A stretch of 64,000 nucleotides of DNA from Bacillus sp. E(2018) (GTDB taxonomy: Bacteria > Bacillota > Bacilli > Bacillales > Fictibacillaceae): assembly GCF_005503015.1 (NCBI RefSeq), contig NZ_SCOL01000002.1, positions 1 to 64,000 of the forward strand. The letters run 5' to 3'. Position numbers and translations under genes: made by a program. Positions 1 through 7,721 of the stretch are shown here, one piece after another. The notes beneath the pieces were generated by a model. It did no database searches, was not told the DNA's origin, and saw nothing but the letters and a program-made list of their open reading frames with translations. Numbering within the stretch: position 1 is the stretch's first letter; each line of letters starts with the position of its first letter.

Positions 1-78
1 GTGGGGTGTTAGGGGGATGGGGATGGGGATGACGATGGCGATGGCGATGGGGATGACGATGGCGATGGCGATGGAATC
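1..78. repeat. Hexanucleotide low-complexity tract
   Basis: The tract is built from GGGGAT, GACGAT and GGCGAT hexamers, in near-perfect tandem from about base 16 to 75. On the minus strand it would read as alternating Ser-Pro. It directly abuts the 21-bp phased array at 85-238. There is no sign that it is translated. It is probably a simple-sequence tract prone to slippage, cut by the window edge. Confidence 0.6.
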
Positions 79-84
79 TGGTTT

Positions 85-238
85 GACCCATAGAGGTTGG
101 AGTTTGACCCATAGAAGGTCAGTTTTGACTCATAGAATTTGGTTAGACTCATAGGCCGTCCATTTTGACCCATAGACCCCTGATTACGACTCATAGGATG
201 GTGATTTTGACTCATAGGACTCGCTTAACGACTCATAG
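85..238 (-). repeat. Phased array, family B copy 1 (CTATGRGTC x8)
   Basis: Eight copies of GAC(C/T)CATAG (CTATGRGTC on the minus strand) start at 85, 106, 127, 146, 167, 188, 209 and 230. The step is 21 bp except for one of 19. The roughly 12-bp spacers between words are unrelated to each other. A second eight-unit array in the opposite orientation lies at 50764-50918. Read as codons this gives seven-residue blocks starting MS or MG, but an in-frame stop in the unit at 230-238 argues against a gene. Two helical turns per unit suggests repeated binding on one DNA face; this is inference. Confidence 0.75.
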
Positions 239-267
239 ACTTCTATAAGAATTGGATCAGCATAAAA

Positions 268-300
268 AAGAAGCCCCTTGCTCAGCAAGGGGCTTCTTTC
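268..300 (-). terminator. Rho-independent terminator of the PbpC-like gene
   Basis: GAAGCCCCTTGCT pairs with the following AGCAAGGGGCTTC. On the minus strand the stem is followed by a run of six T, just after the stop of the penicillin-binding protein gene. Confidence 0.9.
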
Positions 301-303
301 AAT

Positions 304-2319
304 CTATGATTTCTGTTGATAATCTTGGAAAATCTTCTTCACCTTTGGTACTAAATAGTGACTCCCGCCTCTTCCCTTCACATCTTCAATCATCATCGTG
401 ACTAAAAGAGACGGATTCTCGGTATTGTATGCCACAAACCAGCCTAATTCCATACCATTTTTGTCTTCTTTACTGGCTTTGAGTTCAGCGGTTCCCGTTT
501 TCCCGGCAAGCGGCAGCTTCGCCATATAGGCGTCATTTGCTGTGCCATCTGGATTAGAGACCACTTTTGACATATCATCTCGAAGGATCGCTGCTGTTTC
601 TTCCGATATCACATTTTCTTTCAAAACAGTCGGTTGATCTCCTGCTTCATCTTGAAGAATCTGCGGTTTTAACAGATTTCCGTTATTCAAAAATGGTGTA
701 TACGAAATTCCGAGGTGAAGCGGACTCATCTCAATCTTTCCTTGACCATACCCGCTATCTGCGAGCTGAACTTCGGTCATCCCCTCTTCACCGATCGTGG
801 ACGGATTCGCGAGTGGCAGATCTTCGCCAAACCCAAACTTTTTCAAACCGTTTACGAACGGCTCTTGCCCCATCTTAAGCGCAGCTTGTGCAAAATAAAT
901 ATTATCTGAATAGATTAGTGCCTTTTCAAGGTTCACACTTGGAACAGCACTAACACGGGTAACCGTATATTTACCCCACGATTTATCTTTTTGCCACGAC
1001 TTACCGCTCACATTCATCACATCGCTCGGATTAAGTGTTCCGTTCTCCATCCCGATTGCAGCCGTAATTGGTTTTAATACTGAACCTGGTGCATACGTAT
1101 ATACGAAACGGTTTAGCGAAGGATTTTTCGGGTTATCCCTCCATTTTTTACTTATTGCTTCGGTCATTCCGAGTGTGTACTCATTCGGGTTATAAGCTGG
1201 ACTGTTCACGAGTGCGAGCACTTCTCCCGTTGTTGGATGGATGGCAGATGATGTTCCCACATCCCCTTTGAGTTGAGCATAGATAGACTTCTGCACGCCA
1301 CTATCAATCGTCGTTTTCACGTCTTTACCGTTAACGACCTCATTCTCAGCAACAACCGCTTTTTCTTCTTTTTCACTCGTAAGTACTTTGATAACACCGC
1401 CCGCTTGACCACGAAGCTGTTCTTCGTACATTCTCTCAAGCCCGGACTTACCAACAAAATCTTGTGCGGTATATCCTTTACCTTCTAGCTTTTTAAGATC
1501 ATCAGCGTTTACTTGTGCGATGTAACCTGTGAGATGGGCTGCCGCTTCTCCTAGCGGATACAGTCTCGTTTCAGCTTTCGGTGACTGAACGCCTTCTAGG
1601 GCGACTGCTTTTTGAATATCTGGGTTATCGGTCTGCATCTTCTTAATCGGCACGCTATAATCAGGTTTGACCCAAGGCTGATCTAGTTTTTTCTGAACTT
1701 CCTCTGGTGTCATGCCTAAGATTTTTGCGAGTGGGACAATCGTTTTGCTTTGGTCTTCCGGCAGTTCTTGCGGAACAATTGATACCTCGTAAGCTGTTCC
1801 GTTAAACGCTAGCGGGTTTCCTTCACGGTCTAGAATCGCTCCACGTTTTGGTGCGATGGACGAAGCTGAGATTCTATCTCCTTCCTTCATCTGAGGAAAG
1901 ATATGTGACGGATTCCACTGAACTCTCCAACTCTCTGTATCTTCTTTTTCTTCTAGGTTCAGTTTTATTTTATGCGTGTAGTCCACTGGACCTGCAAGTG
2001 TGTTCATTTTTACGGAATACGAGGATTGAGCTTTCTTTTCCTCTTTTTCATCTTGTTTCACTTTCCCTGAAGCTTTAACCTTCAAATCGGCAGCCTCAAT
2101 ACCACCATAAATAGTCTTATAACGATCTACGAATTCTTTTTTCGTGATCTGTTTCTTAGACTTCGAATCTAGCATGTCATACATACTCTCAAAATCTTGT
2201 TTTTGCCACGCGGCCATATACTTTTTCACCGTTGATTCCGGCTTTGGCGGTTCAGAACACGCCGTCAAAAAGACAAAACAAAGTGCTGCTAATACGAGGA
2301 TTCTATAAAAATTCTTCAA
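304..2319 (-). CDS. pbpC: Penicillin-binding transpeptidase, PbpC/MecA-like lipoprotein
   Basis: Class B penicillin-binding protein that cross-links peptidoglycan outside the membrane. An N-terminal signal peptide ends in a lipobox (VFLTAC), so the protein is probably a lipoprotein. It is followed by a MecA_N/NTF2-like domain (about residues 30-145), a PBP dimerisation domain (about 155-320) and the transpeptidase domain. The expected catalytic serine motif is degenerate by eye (YAPGSVLKP, SVLK as SxxK), then YSDN (SxN) and KTGT (KTG). The TTG start at 2319 was chosen because AAAGGAG lies 7 bases upstream; it gives 671 residues, close to B. subtilis PbpC. A longer open frame to 2442 lacks a good ribosome binding site and runs into the upstream terminator. 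MecA-type architecture often means low beta-lactam affinity, but resistance is not shown here. Confidence 0.9.
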   Translation of the reverse strand: MKNFYRILVLAALCFVFLTACSEPPKPESTVKKYMAAWQKQDFESMYDMLDSKSKKQITKKEFVDRYKTIYGGIEAADLKVKASGKVKQDEKEEKKAQSSYSVKMNTLAGPVDYTHKIKLNLEEKEDTESWRVQWNPSHIFPQMKEGDRISASSIAPKRGAILDREGNPLAFNGTAYEVSIVPQELPEDQSKTIVPLAKILGMTPEEVQKKLDQPWVKPDYSVPIKKMQTDNPDIQKAVALEGVQSPKAETRLYPLGEAAAHLTGYIAQVNADDLKKLEGKGYTAQDFVGKSGLERMYEEQLRGQAGGVIKVLTSEKEEKAVVAENEVVNGKDVKTTIDSGVQKSIYAQLKGDVGTSSAIHPTTGEVLALVNSPAYNPNEYTLGMTEAISKKWRDNPKNPSLNRFVYTYAPGSVLKPITAAIGMENGTLNPSDVMNVSGKSWQKDKSWGKYTVTRVSAVPSVNLEKALIYSDNIYFAQAALKMGQEPFVNGLKKFGFGEDLPLANPSTIGEEGMTEVQLADSGYGQGKIEMSPLHLGISYTPFLNNGNLLKPQILQDEAGDQPTVLKENVISEETAAILRDDMSKVVSNPDGTANDAYMAKLPLAGKTGTAELKASKEDKNGMELGWFVAYNTENPSLLVTMMIEDVKGRGGSHYLVPKVKKIFQDYQQKS

Positions 2320-2341
2320 AACAGAACTCCTTTCCCTACCA

Positions 2342-2365
2342 TTAAACAGTTGTTTAATCATTATA
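2342..2365 (-). promoter_or_regulatory. Probable promoter -10 with a palindromic operator at +1
   Basis: On the minus strand TATAAT (2360-2365) is followed 2 bp downstream by a palindrome with arms TTAAACA and TGTTTAA (2342-2357). This position would block transcription of the pbpC-like gene if bound. No convincing -35 is seen. The binding protein is unknown. Confidence 0.4.
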
Positions 2366-2406
2366 GCAGAATGTATGGTAATAAATGTGTGATAACGCCA
2401 TGATAA

Positions 2407-2453
2407 AAAAATCACCTTGCACGCATAGATAACCATACGCACAAGATGATAGA
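2407..2453 (-). terminator. Terminator of the NlpC/P60 gene
   Basis: Long stem on the minus strand with arms around ATCATCTTG-TGCGTATGG and TATGCGTGC-AAGGTGAT, followed by seven T. It separates the wall hydrolase from the pbpC-like gene. Confidence 0.8.
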
Positions 2454-2456
2454 TTA

Positions 2457-3794
2457 TTAGTAGTTAATACGCTTAGCACCGAGATATCGTTCTTGCCAAT
2501 ACTTATAAGTAAGATTACTGATCGTCACGCCCGTGCTCGATCCGCTGTGAACGAACTGATTATTTCCTAAATAGATGCCAAGGTGTGATGGACCAGTGGT
2601 ATATGTTTCAAAAAACACGAGATCACCAACAGCTGGCTTAGAAACAGCTGTTGTAGCGTTCCACATCTGAGCAACCGTCCTTGGAAGTGCAACGTCTTCT
2701 TTTGCAAACACATACTGAATAAATCCACTGCAGTCAAACCCGCTCGGGGTCGTCCCTGCCCAAACGTAAGGCGTTCCCATAAGTTCTGCCGCATTTGCGA
2801 TCACGTTGATCGTAATCTCGTTTGGCGTTTTGACAGGCTCTGGCTTTTTGTTCTCCACTTCGGTCATCTTGTCCAAAACGGTTTTGGTTACGATTCCTGT
2901 CACAGGTAAACCGTGTGCTTTTTGAAACGCTTCAACACTATCTTCTGTTACCGTCCCAAAATAGTCCGTAATCATCGGGTATGTAAAGAAGCCTAAATTC
3001 TTGAGTCGCGTTTGTAACTGTTTGACTTCCGGTCCTGTTGTGCCAAACTTCAAGTCCTTAGAAGTAATTGGCTGGGGTTGTGGAGCTGGTGTTGGCTTTG
3101 ATGTTACTGGTGGTGTCGCCGGTTTGGATGGAGCCGGCGTTGGTTTTGGCTTAGATGGAGCCGTCGGTGCTTTTTTAGCCGCCACAGCTTTTGCGATTAG
3201 TTCTTGTGTTTTCGCATCAGCTACACCAGTAGCTTTTAACTTCTGACTGATCTGAAATTTACGCACCGCTTCTGTTGTGATCGTTCCATAATAATCGGTC
3301 GTTTTATAATATGTAAAAAAACCAAGGAACTTCAAGTCTTGCTGAAGCTTCATGACAGCTTGTCCTGTAGAGTTCAGCTTCATCTCTTTTGAAGAAGTGT
3401 TAGCCGCTGGGTTTGATACAGCTGGCTTTGACGGAACCGGCTTTGCTGTTATCGGCTTTACTTGTGCAGGTTTAGGGGCCGTATCTTGAAACGACTTCTG
3501 CAACAGCTTGCTATACGTATTCTTCCCCACGATCCCATCTACCACGAGTCCGTTCGCTTTCTGAAAATCCATAACTGCCTTTTTTGTAACCGGTCCAAAG
3601 TACGTTGTTGTTTGTGAATCTTTAAAGTATCCTTTTTGCTTTAAAATGGATTGCAGCTGCTGAACATCAGCATGTGTTGTCCCCGGTTTCAGTGTGTTAT
3701 CACCTAGAGCGGCTTCACCAACGAGAGGAACAGCAAAAAATGCACCAGCAAACGCAGAAGTCATCACTAACCGTTTTACAACCGTGTTCTCCAT
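2457..3794 (-). CDS. Secreted NlpC/P60 DL-endopeptidase with three PG-binding repeats
   Basis: Cell-wall hydrolase expected to cut the D-Glu to diamino acid bond in peptidoglycan stem peptides. A signal peptide covers about residues 1-30. Three PG_binding_1 repeats follow (about 35-100, 135-200 and 240-305), each with a GFF/GYF..D(Y/F)(F/Y)G pattern and separated by Pro/Lys-rich linkers. The C-terminal NlpC/P60 domain (about 330-445) has the catalytic Cys in FDCSGF and histidines in SHLGIY and FVHSGS. The start at 3794 is set by AAGGAGG six bases upstream and gives 445 residues. A sigma-D-type promoter lies just upstream, which fits an autolysin expressed with motility genes, as for LytF/CwlS in B. 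subtilis. The gene is monocistronic. Confidence 0.9.
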   Translation of the reverse strand: MENTVVKRLVMTSAFAGAFFAVPLVGEAALGDNTLKPGTTHADVQQLQSILKQKGYFKDSQTTTYFGPVTKKAVMDFQKANGLVVDGIVGKNTYSKLLQKSFQDTAPKPAQVKPITAKPVPSKPAVSNPAANTSSKEMKLNSTGQAVMKLQQDLKFLGFFTYYKTTDYYGTITTEAVRKFQISQKLKATGVADAKTQELIAKAVAAKKAPTAPSKPKPTPAPSKPATPPVTSKPTPAPQPQPITSKDLKFGTTGPEVKQLQTRLKNLGFFTYPMITDYFGTVTEDSVEAFQKAHGLPVTGIVTKTVLDKMTEVENKKPEPVKTPNEITINVIANAAELMGTPYVWAGTTPSGFDCSGFIQYVFAKEDVALPRTVAQMWNATTAVSKPAVGDLVFFETYTTGPSHLGIYLGNNQFVHSGSSTGVTISNLTYKYWQERYLGAKRINY

Positions 3795-3827
3795 GTTCTC
3801 CTCCTTCAAAAATACCATTTATTACAT

Positions 3828-3854
3828 ATATCGGCAATTATGGATATTTATTTA
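3828..3854 (-). promoter_or_regulatory. Sigma-D-type promoter (TAAA-N15-GCCGATAT)
   Basis: Minus strand TAAA (3851-3854), exactly 15 bases, then GCCGATAT (3828-3835), matching the B. subtilis sigma-D consensus in both boxes. It sits about 34 bp upstream of the NlpC/P60 start codon. Confidence 0.75.
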
Positions 3855-3873
3855 ACTGTTCTTTCGACATAAA

Positions 3874-3900
3874 ACGAAAAAAAGCCTGCTGGCTTTTTTT
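3874..3900. terminator. Terminator of the argininosuccinate lyase-family gene
   Basis: Short stem AAAAAGCC-TGCT-GGCTTTTT flanked by A and T runs, so it can act in both directions. It begins directly after the stop codon at 3899 on the minus strand. Confidence 0.75.
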
Positions 3901-5410
3901 AATTTCCTTCTATTAGACTACGAATTGCACATTGCAGCTTATTCTTTGCTATTGTTTGGTTCATCTTTCTTTCTTCCAGACTCTTTACTAGACCATTTAT
4001 CACAGTGTGGCGTTCTCCAGCCATCCTCCTCACCTCATCCGGATTCGGCCCACCTTGAATGCTACGCCTTTTCACAAATTGGATGGGACAAATGATGTCT
4101 TCCCATTCTTTTTGGGTGAGAGTCAAGTTTTGACGATGAGTCTTTAAAATTTGTTGAACCGTTTGAAGAGATAGTTCATTAAGTTCCAGCTTTTCTGATG
4201 AGCACTTCTTCGCTATCGTGCTCGCTATCTTGTGAGCTCCTCGAAACGGCACTCCCTTTTCTTTTGCTAAAAAGTCCGCAAGCTCTGTGATCGTGATACA
4301 AGATGTTTTCGCACGGGCAAGTGCTAGATCTTTGTTCACTTCCATCGTTCGAATGACCGCATGCATGAGGTGCATCACTCGGTTCGCTTTTTCGTAACTT
4401 CTATATAAATGTGGTTGAAGATCGTCTTCTGTATCCACGATATCGCCAAACGGTGTGTTGTGGATCATGTGGATTGCCGCGAGTGCTTCTCCTGCTGACG
4501 AACTCGCCAGTGCCCGCGAATGCTCAATGGAAACGGGATTTCGTTTTTGTGGCATGATTGAGCTAATCTGCACGTATGGATCTGCCACTTTTATGATGCC
4601 ATGTTCACGGGTAACGAGTTGAAGAAAATCTTGAATCCATCGACCGCTGTTCGTCATCAACGTTAACACGGCGGTCGCTGTTTCTATCAAATAATCCGCA
4701 CCAGCTACAGCGTCGTATGAGTTCTCAACTATTTTGGAGAAACCGAGCAGTTCACAAACTCGCTGGCGGTCGATTGGAAAACTCGTTGTGGAGAGTGCTG
4801 CCGCTCCCATTGGTGAACAGTTCACTGTTTCGTACGCAGATTGAAGACGTTCGATATCTCGTAAAAGGATGTCTAGCACAGCGGTTAAATAGTGTCCGAG
4901 AGTTGTTGGTTGTGCAGGCTGGGTATGGGTATAGGCGGTCATGACAGTTTCCGCGTGTTCGTCGATCTTTTCTAGAAGGGCTGTTGCGAGTAAAAGTGCG
5001 CTTTCTGTGAGTGTGAGGATGTGTTCTCGGAGCACGAGACGGTACATGGCGATTCCCATATCGTTTCGGCTTCGCGCCATATGCATACTACCCGCAAGAT
5101 CGGGTCCGATTTCTTCACTTATTTTGTGTTCAATCATGAAGAATAAGTCTTCGAATTGTGGGTCGTAGGTTAGTGTTTGCGGGTCGATTTTCCCTATAGT
5201 TTCGACTCCCCGTAGAATTTCTGCCGCTTCCCTTTTTACTAATATCCTTTGTTCCGCAAGCATCACAACATGTGCACGGTGAATGTTAAACATATGTTTA
5301 AAAAGATAGTCTCTTTGGTCGTTGAATACCGGGCGCAGTAAGTGTTCCACGTATGTTTTGCCGGGAAACACCGTGCCTTCTTGTTTGATAAAATCGTCTT
5401 TGGATGGCAT
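3899..5410 (-). CDS. argH: Argininosuccinate lyase-family protein
   Basis: Member of the fumarase/aspartase superfamily. The family signature SSIMPQKRNP is present at about residue 285. The RSRND segment (HMARSRNDMG) near residue 110 and the C-terminal GGPNPDEVRRM tail match argininosuccinate lyase, which splits argininosuccinate into arginine and fumarate. At 503 residues it is longer than the usual 460, mainly at the C-terminus. No argG or other arginine gene is adjacent; neighbours are a wall hydrolase and Opp-like permeases. It could therefore be a paralogue acting on another succinyl-amino compound. The start at 5410 has GGAGGGG eight bases upstream. Confidence 0.75.
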   Translation of the reverse strand: MPSKDDFIKQEGTVFPGKTYVEHLLRPVFNDQRDYLFKHMFNIHRAHVVMLAEQRILVKREAAEILRGVETIGKIDPQTLTYDPQFEDLFFMIEHKISEEIGPDLAGSMHMARSRNDMGIAMYRLVLREHILTLTESALLLATALLEKIDEHAETVMTAYTHTQPAQPTTLGHYLTAVLDILLRDIERLQSAYETVNCSPMGAAALSTTSFPIDRQRVCELLGFSKIVENSYDAVAGADYLIETATAVLTLMTNSGRWIQDFLQLVTREHGIIKVADPYVQISSIMPQKRNPVSIEHSRALASSSAGEALAAIHMIHNTPFGDIVDTEDDLQPHLYRSYEKANRVMHLMHAVIRTMEVNKDLALARAKTSCITITELADFLAKEKGVPFRGAHKIASTIAKKCSSEKLELNELSLQTVQQILKTHRQNLTLTQKEWEDIICPIQFVKRRSIQGGPNPDEVRRMAGERHTVINGLVKSLEERKMNQTIAKNKLQCAIRSLIEGN

Positions 5411-5491
5411 TTATCCCACCCCTCCAGATTTATGGCATTTCTTATAGTGTATTTATAGAGAACAATATTGGTGAAGGTGTACCGATATACA

Positions 5492-5535
5492 AAAAAGCGC
5501 CTTCAGTATTACGAAATACCTCTGGGCGCTTCAAT
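5492..5535 (-). terminator. Terminator of the permease pair
   Basis: GAAGCGCC and GGCGCTT(TTTT) arms flank a loop of about 25 bases, immediately downstream of the permease stop on the minus strand. Confidence 0.75.
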
Positions 5536-5538
5536 TGG

Positions 5539-6576
5539 TTATCCGCTTTTTTCTGTAAACTTCACTTTATCAAAACTAAATACGTTCTCATTTGATGCCT
5601 TCATTTCAGAAGGTGAGCTTTTGCTCTTTTTATTAGAAGGGACATTATATTCTCTCTGGTTCCATCTTATTAAACCTGAAGCCATAAAATTCACAGCTAA
5701 AATCGTTAAAGTAAAGGCTAATATAGGGCCAAACAGCATCCATGGATATGACATGAAGCTGTTCCAGCTCTTTCCGATCAATCCACCCCATTCAGATGAG
5801 AGAGAGAAAGACTCCATAAGTAAGTTACCCTCTAAATCCATTCCCATAATAACTTGTTTTCCACCACCAATAAAAATATCTAGAAGTGCTAAATGAGCAA
5901 ACAGAGTTAAAACTTGGCCCACTTGCTGAACAAACAATATGATAATTTTAGGTATCAAAAAGGGTGTTACGTGTTTTAGAAAAATGTGCATTGAACTTCC
6001 ACCAATCAGTCTGCAGCTTGAAATAAACTCCTTACTAAATACATGCTCGATTTCTCTCATGATTAAAACAGATAGAATTGGTATTGCCAATGCTACAATG
6101 ACTCCTATTGTGAGTAATAATTTTACTTTTTCATCATAAGACCATGAGAATGCAATGATTGCAGGTGAGAGTAATAAGTAGGCAAATATGGCAGTAGGTG
6201 CATAATGATACGCATCACATAGAACCTCTATTTTGTCTTTTAATAGCTTTGGTAACGTATAGAAGATATACCCTAGGATAAATGAGAGGATGATTCGAAT
6301 TAAACTTAATAGAATAGCTAAACCGACTGTATATTTAGCGCCTTCAATTAAGTTTGTTAGAACACCTTTCCCTTCTTTATCAGAGCCTAATAAGAAATCT
6401 TCTGAAGGAGGAAACGGTGCTCGAGCCACTAACTCTTGATTCTCATTATAAAGAACAGCTTGAGGTTTATCATTTGGGTCTTTTATTCCATAGGTGTAAA
6501 CAAAACTCATGACGAATAGCGTTGATAAAAATAAAAAGCCAAAAACAAATGACTTCTCCTTCAATAGTCTGTTCAT
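5539..6576 (-). CDS. ABC transporter permease, OppC/DppC-like
   Basis: Inner subunit of a probable peptide-type ABC transporter. There is one N-terminal membrane span (FVFGFLFLSTLFVMSF), a large outside loop of about 45 residues, and then a cluster of five to six spans typical of BPD_transp_1. The ATG at 6576 was chosen over an upstream in-frame ATG because AAGGAGA precedes it and it overlaps the previous stop as ATGA; this gives 345 residues. No ATPase or binding-protein gene is adjacent, so partners must be encoded elsewhere. The sequence is visibly AT-richer than the flanks, suggesting a horizontally acquired segment with the next two genes. Confidence 0.75.
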   Translation of the reverse strand: MNRLLKEKSFVFGFLFLSTLFVMSFVYTYGIKDPNDKPQAVLYNENQELVARAPFPPSEDFLLGSDKEGKGVLTNLIEGAKYTVGLAILLSLIRIILSFILGYIFYTLPKLLKDKIEVLCDAYHYAPTAIFAYLLLSPAIIAFSWSYDEKVKLLLTIGVIVALAIPILSVLIMREIEHVFSKEFISSCRLIGGSSMHIFLKHVTPFLIPKIIILFVQQVGQVLTLFAHLALLDIFIGGGKQVIMGMDLEGNLLMESFSLSSEWGGLIGKSWNSFMSYPWMLFGPILAFTLTILAVNFMASGLIRWNQREYNVPSNKKSKSSPSEMKASNENVFSFDKVKFTEKSG

Positions 6577-7511
6577 AGACTCATATCTCCTTTTATCTTT
6601 TTGGAAATAACGGCAGAAGCCAAATGAAACAAACAATAATACGGGATAAAGATTAATAATATGCTTACCGTCACAAGGTCAGGATTCATACTTCCGTAAG
6701 TTTTGATATGTGTCATAATTCCATGAATATTAAATATAATTTCTAGCACAAAAAGGTTTGATAGTGAAAACCAGAAGATCGTTTTAAAGTGAAAGAGAAG
6801 AGTGAATATGGCATTCCGTAGTATATGCACAAATATGATGTAATACATAGATAAGCCTTTTCCTTTAGCCATCTCCACATAGGGTTGCTTTTCCTCTTCT
6901 TCTAATGAGATCAATAAATACTTTGTAATATATATAGAAGGAAGAATACTCAAACAGAGTACCGGTAGAAAAAAGGCTGGTTTACCAAAAACGTTCACGA
7001 TCTGAAACAACAAAATATCTGTTTTTTTATAAATCCAGATAATCAAGAATTGTAAGAGAAAGATAATGAAGATATCTGGCAGTGATTCAACCACAAATAA
7101 CACTTTCTTAACTTTATCTCTTTGAGTAGCCGGTAACAGCATGATAAGGAAACTAGTAATTACAGCCAGAATCAATCCAATACATAGTGCTGCTATTAAG
7201 TATTTAGCTGACATCAAATAAAGCTGATTCAGTTCTGGGAAAACCGGATAATATTCTCTGAACTTATAATATTGAAAGTCTTGGATAGAGAAAATGTTTC
7301 CCAGCATCTCTTTAACATGATTAAAGTAACTCCCTACATTAAATTGAACAGAATCATAGAGAAAAAGGGTGTTTTCTATTTCGTTATTCTCAATCATCTT
7401 AAGTACTTTAAGCTGCCTATCAATGTCATAGATTAGAAACGGTAAAGAACCTACCATAAGAATACTGATACACAGCAACAGAAAATTCACACTAAGCTTG
7501 ACGACTTTCAT
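6573..7511 (-). CDS. ABC transporter permease, OppB/DppB-like
   Basis: Partner of the downstream OppC-like permease, translationally coupled by a 4-bp ATGA overlap. An N-terminal span (about residues 8-28), an extracellular domain of about 70 residues and then five membrane spans follow the OppB layout. The EAA-type loop is weak (YVEMAKGKGLSMYYIIFVHILRNA, from about residue 205), but its spacing is right for the permease family. It has diverged from standard OppB and is 312 residues long. It is transcribed away from the RRNPP-type regulator, with which it shares a 210-bp divergent promoter region. Confidence 0.75.
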   Translation of the reverse strand: MKVVKLSVNFLLLCISILMVGSLPFLIYDIDRQLKVLKMIENNEIENTLFLYDSVQFNVGSYFNHVKEMLGNIFSIQDFQYYKFREYYPVFPELNQLYLMSAKYLIAALCIGLILAVITSFLIMLLPATQRDKVKKVLFVVESLPDIFIIFLLQFLIIWIYKKTDILLFQIVNVFGKPAFFLPVLCLSILPSIYITKYLLISLEEEEKQPYVEMAKGKGLSMYYIIFVHILRNAIFTLLFHFKTIFWFSLSNLFVLEIIFNIHGIMTHIKTYGSMNPDLVTVSILLIFIPYYCLFHLASAVISKKIKGDMSL

Positions 7512-7576
7512 GTTCCTCCCCCACCTTTACCTGGCCTACTTAACGTTCTGGTTATTATCTACCTTTCAAATACAGG

Positions 7577-7597
7577 ATTGTTATTTAAACTAACAAT
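7577..7597. promoter_or_regulatory. Inverted repeat in divergent promoter region
   Basis: Perfect 7-bp arms ATTGTTA and TAACAAT separated by 7 bp. It lies between the permease operon and the HTH-TPR regulator. It is a candidate operator for that regulator; this is inference. Confidence 0.45.
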
Positions 7598-7657
7598 TAT
7601 AGTTACTTACAATCACTTTCTATTTTATTGCATTATTTTACAATTCTCAAACTTTTT

Positions 7658-7686
7658 TTGGAATATTATAACTTTTAAATTATACT
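7658..7686 (+). promoter_or_regulatory. Sigma-A promoter of the HTH-TPR regulator
   Basis: TTGGAA (7658-7663), 17-bp spacer, TATACT (7681-7686). It lies 35 bp upstream of the start codon. Confidence 0.65.
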
Positions 7687-7721
7687 AAGTTACGTAGATT
7701 GTTTATCAATGGAGGCAAAAC

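Noticed and set aside
85..238. CRISPR-like array
   Set aside because: Repeat words are 9 bp with 12-bp spacers and are not identical; no cas genes are present. The same applies to all family A copies.
5468..5896. 142-residue plus-strand frame
   Set aside because: Crosses the terminator and the antisense of the OppC-like permease; no start signals.
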